64,000 nt of DNA from Nemophila menziesii (lineage: Eukaryota > Streptophyta > Magnoliopsida > Boraginales > Hydrophyllaceae). Every line of letters begins with the position of its first letter. Within the stretch, counting starts at the first letter, position 1. Under the pieces are notes generated by a model. It searched no databases. It was given only the letters and a program-made list of their open reading frames with translations, and was not told where the DNA came from. The position numbers and the translations under genes are program-made. The stretch is from the NCBI GenBank assembly GCA_029959085.1, contig JARWIR010000003.1:33662005-33726004 (forward strand), in the 5' to 3' direction. Positions 61,035-64,000 of this stretch are shown one piece after another.

Positions 61035-61678
61035 ATCTCTATTATAAAACTAGGTTTATTGTGAGTAACATAATTTTTCAAATTTCTATAAAATACACAA
61101 ACACTTTATTTTTATCTTTGTCTTTTATTCTTCTTAATATATGTGAAAGTCACTTTAGATTTGGAATCATTTTAACTTCATCTTAAGATTTATTGGTCGA
61201 TTTTATTTTTGTTTTTTATCATTTACAATATATTAATTATTGAATTTTATGAAAAAACTCATTTTTACAAACACTGTTAATGACGCTCCTTTGGAGGAAG
61301 AGAGAATTTTATATTCTTATAATTATGTAAATATATTTTAATAAACTTAGCAAAATGTTCAATATTTAAAAGATTTTTTTTGAATAAAAAACTAGTTTTG
61401 CATAACTAACAATCTAGAATAGAACAGAAAATAACAATGTAAGGACTTTAACTTCCTTTTGTGAACATACACCCCTTTCTCTCTCGGTTACTTTTTGTCT
61501 ACATTCCGATTCCCCTGCATCATCATTTTGTGCACGTAAACTTAATTACACCCAACCATACTCTCCTTCTCTTATTGATATATACATATACCCATTTTAT
61601 ATTTTCTTCGTATACTCGTCTGTTTTTCTTATCTTCTTCGCTTTCGCTTCCTTTACTGTTATCAAACACCAGCCATCC
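61035..61678 (+). promoter_or_regulatory. Upstream region and 5' UTR of the ADF6-like gene
   Basis: AT-rich up to about 61450, then a CT-rich leader (TCTCTCTCGG, CTCTCCTTCTCTTATTG, CTTATCTTCTTCGCTTTCGC) typical of plant 5' UTRs. A TATA-like TTGATATATACATATA lies at 61575-61590. The open stretch 61461-61805 is not in the gene's frame and has no domain. Confidence 0.5.
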
Positions 61679-62767
61679 ATGTCTTTCAGAACCAGAGGGG
61701 TATCTTTCTTCTATCTTTTTGCACCAACTTTACTTTTCCAAATTTCTGTTTAAGTTATGCAAATTTCAACTAAAATGGAACATTTCTCTTTGTTTATCAC
61801 TTTGATCATAACATAACATGTTTATTTCGTACAGACAACATCAATGGATAGATAGACCTGGTATAGATTTCCAATTTCGTATTTTTCAGTTGATTTATAA
61901 TCTGAATATTTGTTTCCTATTATTATTTAAATTATTGATCTGAATTATATTTGGAATCAGACAACATATATGGATAGATAGACCTGGAACAGATTGGACA
62001 CTCATTATCAACTATTTGTATATTTAATGAATCTTAAATTTATGTCATTTTCTCTTATTTACATTTGAATCTTAAAGATGTATATATAATCGAAGTTAGA
62101 AAACCAAACTGAATTTTGTAAGTGTTATTAGTTGTTGAAATCATTTATAATTAGATGACCTCAATAGATCGAGAAGGATATAAGTAGAAATTGATAAAAA
62201 TTAACTACTCAATTGAGTTTATTAAGTTTATTGATAATAAACTCGCTTATACTAATTTTATGCATTTCTATAGCCTAATGCATCTTCGGGCATGGGATTT
62301 GCGGATCATAGCTTGAAAACATTCATGGAACTGAAGAGGAAGAAAGTTCATCGTTACGTAATATTCAAAGTTGATGAAAAGAAAAAGGAGATTATAGTTG
62401 AAAAAACAGGCTCTCCTGCTGAAAGCTACGATGATTTCACCTCTGCCTTACCAGATAACGATTGTCGCTACGCTGTTTATGACTATGATTTTGTCACCTC
62501 TGAAAATTGTCAAAAGAGCAAAATATTTTTCATTGCCTGGTAATTAATTAGTTACAAATATTTAATTTGATTTAATTTCTATTCTTTAAATTTACATATC
62601 ATCTTTCATCGATTAGGTCCCCAGCAACTTCTCGGATCCGCTCCAAGATGTTGTATGCGACATCTAAAGAGTCATTTAAACGAGAATTGGATGGAATTCA
62701 TTACGAGATACAAGCAACTGACCCCGACGAAATGGATCTTGATGTTATTAAAGATCGAGCCTATTAG
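61679..62767 (+). CDS. ADF6: Actin-depolymerising factor, ADF6-like, three exons
   Basis: Exons 61679-61699, 62274-62539 and 62617-62767 join in frame through GT-AG introns to give 145 residues, the usual ADF length. Exon 1 encodes MSFRTRG and exon 2 starts PNASSGMG. That matches the unusual N-terminus of ADF6 as I recall it (MSFRGLSRPNAISGMG). The ADF-homology domain then follows: [20 protein letters not shown], then [20 protein letters not shown], then [19 protein letters not shown]. The actin-binding long helix region [19 protein letters not shown] and the ending [20 protein letters not shown] complete it. ADFs bind G- and F-actin, sever and depolymerise filaments, and are controlled by N-terminal Ser phosphorylation. 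No disabling mutation is seen. The first intron carries a repeated GATAGATAGACCTGG unit (61847, 61975). Confidence 0.93.
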
Positions 62768-63107
62768 ATAAAAGAAATGTGCAAGCTTAAACTTCTTGTT
62801 ATATTCACTTCTCAGGTATATTAAGTTTTACCATGTAAAAGATCTCTTTTGATCATTCCAATTATATTTCTTTTCTATATAGTCTTGATGTTGTACCTCA
62901 AATTCATTACCCGAGAAATAAATGTATTGTGTTAACTCGTTAATTAACAATCAAACTAGTGTTACACTTGGCAAAATATTTAAAGAAAAGAGGATATTCA
63001 ATAGCTTCTTGCAATAGATTTTACAATAGTTACTTTTAGGTATTACATTTTTTAAATGAATTAAGTAATTAGTTAAGTATTATGATAAAATACCCAATGT
63101 AAATATA
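62768..63107. other. Intergenic, between two converging 3' ends
   Basis: AT-rich DNA between the ADF6-like stop and the PHT1 relic stop. It should contain both polyadenylation regions. AATAAATG (62918) is a possible signal for the ADF gene. Confidence 0.5.
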
Positions 63108-64000
63108 TTAAGCAGTTTCGTCATTTTCACCGGAGATCTCTTCTAGTGATTTTCCTTTGGACTCAGGAACCAAGAAAATGCAAAATAGTCCTAGAAGGTT
63201 AACAAAACCCAATACTATGAGTGAGTTTCTTACACCGATACCTTGTGGATATCTGGCTTCTGTCTTAGCCAGATCCTGGTTCTGAGCCAAGTATAAAAAC
63301 CCGAAGCGCCTATAATCGCTCCTAGTTCCCTGATGCAGCGGATATACCATGACAAGTTGCGCGTAATCTAGCTGGGAAAATCTCAGCCGGGACAACAAAT
63401 GTGGTAGAGTTAGGTCCAAAGTTAGCAAAGAAGAAAGTAAGTGAATACAGAACCACAAATCCAAAGTGATGATTCGCGTGGGTCCAGTGCTCATATGGAA
63501 TAGCGAGAAAAAACATAAACACAGTCATCATAAAGAATCCCAATAACTTAATAGTGAAATGGCCAATCCTATCGATTAACGCCACTGTAAACCAGTAACC
63601 AGGGACTGTACTGCATAGAGCGATAAGAGTTTGTGCTTTTGCTATATCAAACACTTCCCTAACTGCGTTCATGGTTTTCGCTTCTGGAATCCACCCGACA
63701 GCAGTGAAAATATCTTTTTGGAATAAATTCTGACTATAAAATGCGATATCAAGCAAGAATCACGTGCTGGTCGTGCCTAGCAAGTGGAGCCCGTGACGAT
63801 GGAGAAATTTCTTACTGAACAAACCGAAATCATTGTTCGGCTGTTCCTTTAACTCATCCACCTTCTTCTGTTCCGCTTCGATCTCCTTATTCAAAACTTT
63901 CGACATATTGGCCGCCGCTTGTGCTGCGTTCTTGGCGACCTTTGTTACCCTATTTAGTCCTTGCTGATTCCCATTCCCCTCCCTAGTTTGTTCCCCTCTC
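63108..64000 (-). pseudogene. High-affinity phosphate transporter (PHT1), C-terminal half, broken
   Basis: Reading inward from the right edge: KVAKNAAQAAANMSKVL, then FGLFSKKFLHRHGLHLLGTT, a stop, then [58 protein letters not shown], and [13 protein letters not shown]. The end is [13 protein letters not shown]. This is the cytosolic loop and the second six-helix half of a PHT1 major-facilitator H+/phosphate symporter. A TGA (63760-63762) replaces the Trp codon after TTST. Single-base losses near 63327 and 63311 shift the frame between GISAASG and GFLYLAQN. It is therefore a pseudogene despite high conservation, so it is young. The 5' half lies beyond the window. Similarity weakens before VAKNAAQ at about 63930-64000. 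Confidence 0.88.

Noticed and set aside
61461..61805. 114-codon ORF before the ADF gene
   Set aside because: It overlaps the CT-rich 5' UTR and exon 1 in another frame and shows no domain.

Overview
The window is nuclear DNA from a flowering plant, most likely a eudicot. It is AT-rich, carries spliced plant genes (a RUS6-like DUF647 gene, an ADF6-like actin-depolymerising factor, a PHT1 phosphate transporter relic, an F-box/FBA relic and an SGS3/FDM-type XS-domain fragment), and is mostly plant transposable elements. I cannot name the species. Only two genes look intact: the RUS6-like gene (nine exons, 8534 to 6387, minus) and the ADF6-like gene (three exons, 61679 to 62767, plus).

Layout. 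1-1550: 3' end of an L1-type LINE plus an RT scrap. 2087-6815: a diverged segmental duplication that copied the last RUS6 exon, with a small LINE inserted in one copy (12-bp target duplication). 6387-8534: RUS6-like gene. 9350-12790: wreck of a plant-mobile-domain (PMD) gene, followed by microsatellites. 12792-13455: an uninterrupted (AAC)n tract of about 660 bp. 13800-14390: palindrome-rich DNA resembling CACTA subterminal repeats. 15500-16178: probable Copia LTR and primer site.

16361-39930 is a nest of Athila-like Ty3/gypsy elements. Element A (5' LTR 16361-17860, gag, protease, pol tail, ORF2, 3' region, stump of 3' LTR at 33229) has been invaded by a solo LTR (18415-20054, duplication ctaca), a reversed solo LTR (21357-22802, duplication gtcat) and a young non-autonomous SIRE-like Copia element (25208-30776, duplication caaag, nearly identical LTRs). 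Element C (33311-39930) follows directly and lacks its 5' LTR. A and C both lack the reverse transcriptase and integrase core but keep gag, the pol tail, ORF2 and a structured 3' region.

39930-43560: F-box/FBA pseudogene, XS-domain fragment and a GA microsatellite. 43562-50318: two LINEs tail to tail. 52197-52550: another LINE RNase H scrap. About 53200-57545: decayed minus-strand Copia element. 57560-60778: 3' half of a third Athila-like copy with a full LTR. 60848-61025: a Mutator-type MITE with a 9-bp duplication. 61679-62767: ADF6-like gene, converging on a broken PHT1 gene that leaves the window at 64000.

The least explained signals are structural. They are a hairpin at the 5' tip of every Athila-like LTR, three hairpin-plus-G-rich-purine modules ahead of each 3' LTR, three evenly spaced TGACGGGG boxes inside the LTRs, and GC-rich palindromes (TGCGGTRCACCGCA) shared by two unrelated retroelement families. 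All coordinates and exon joins were read by eye.
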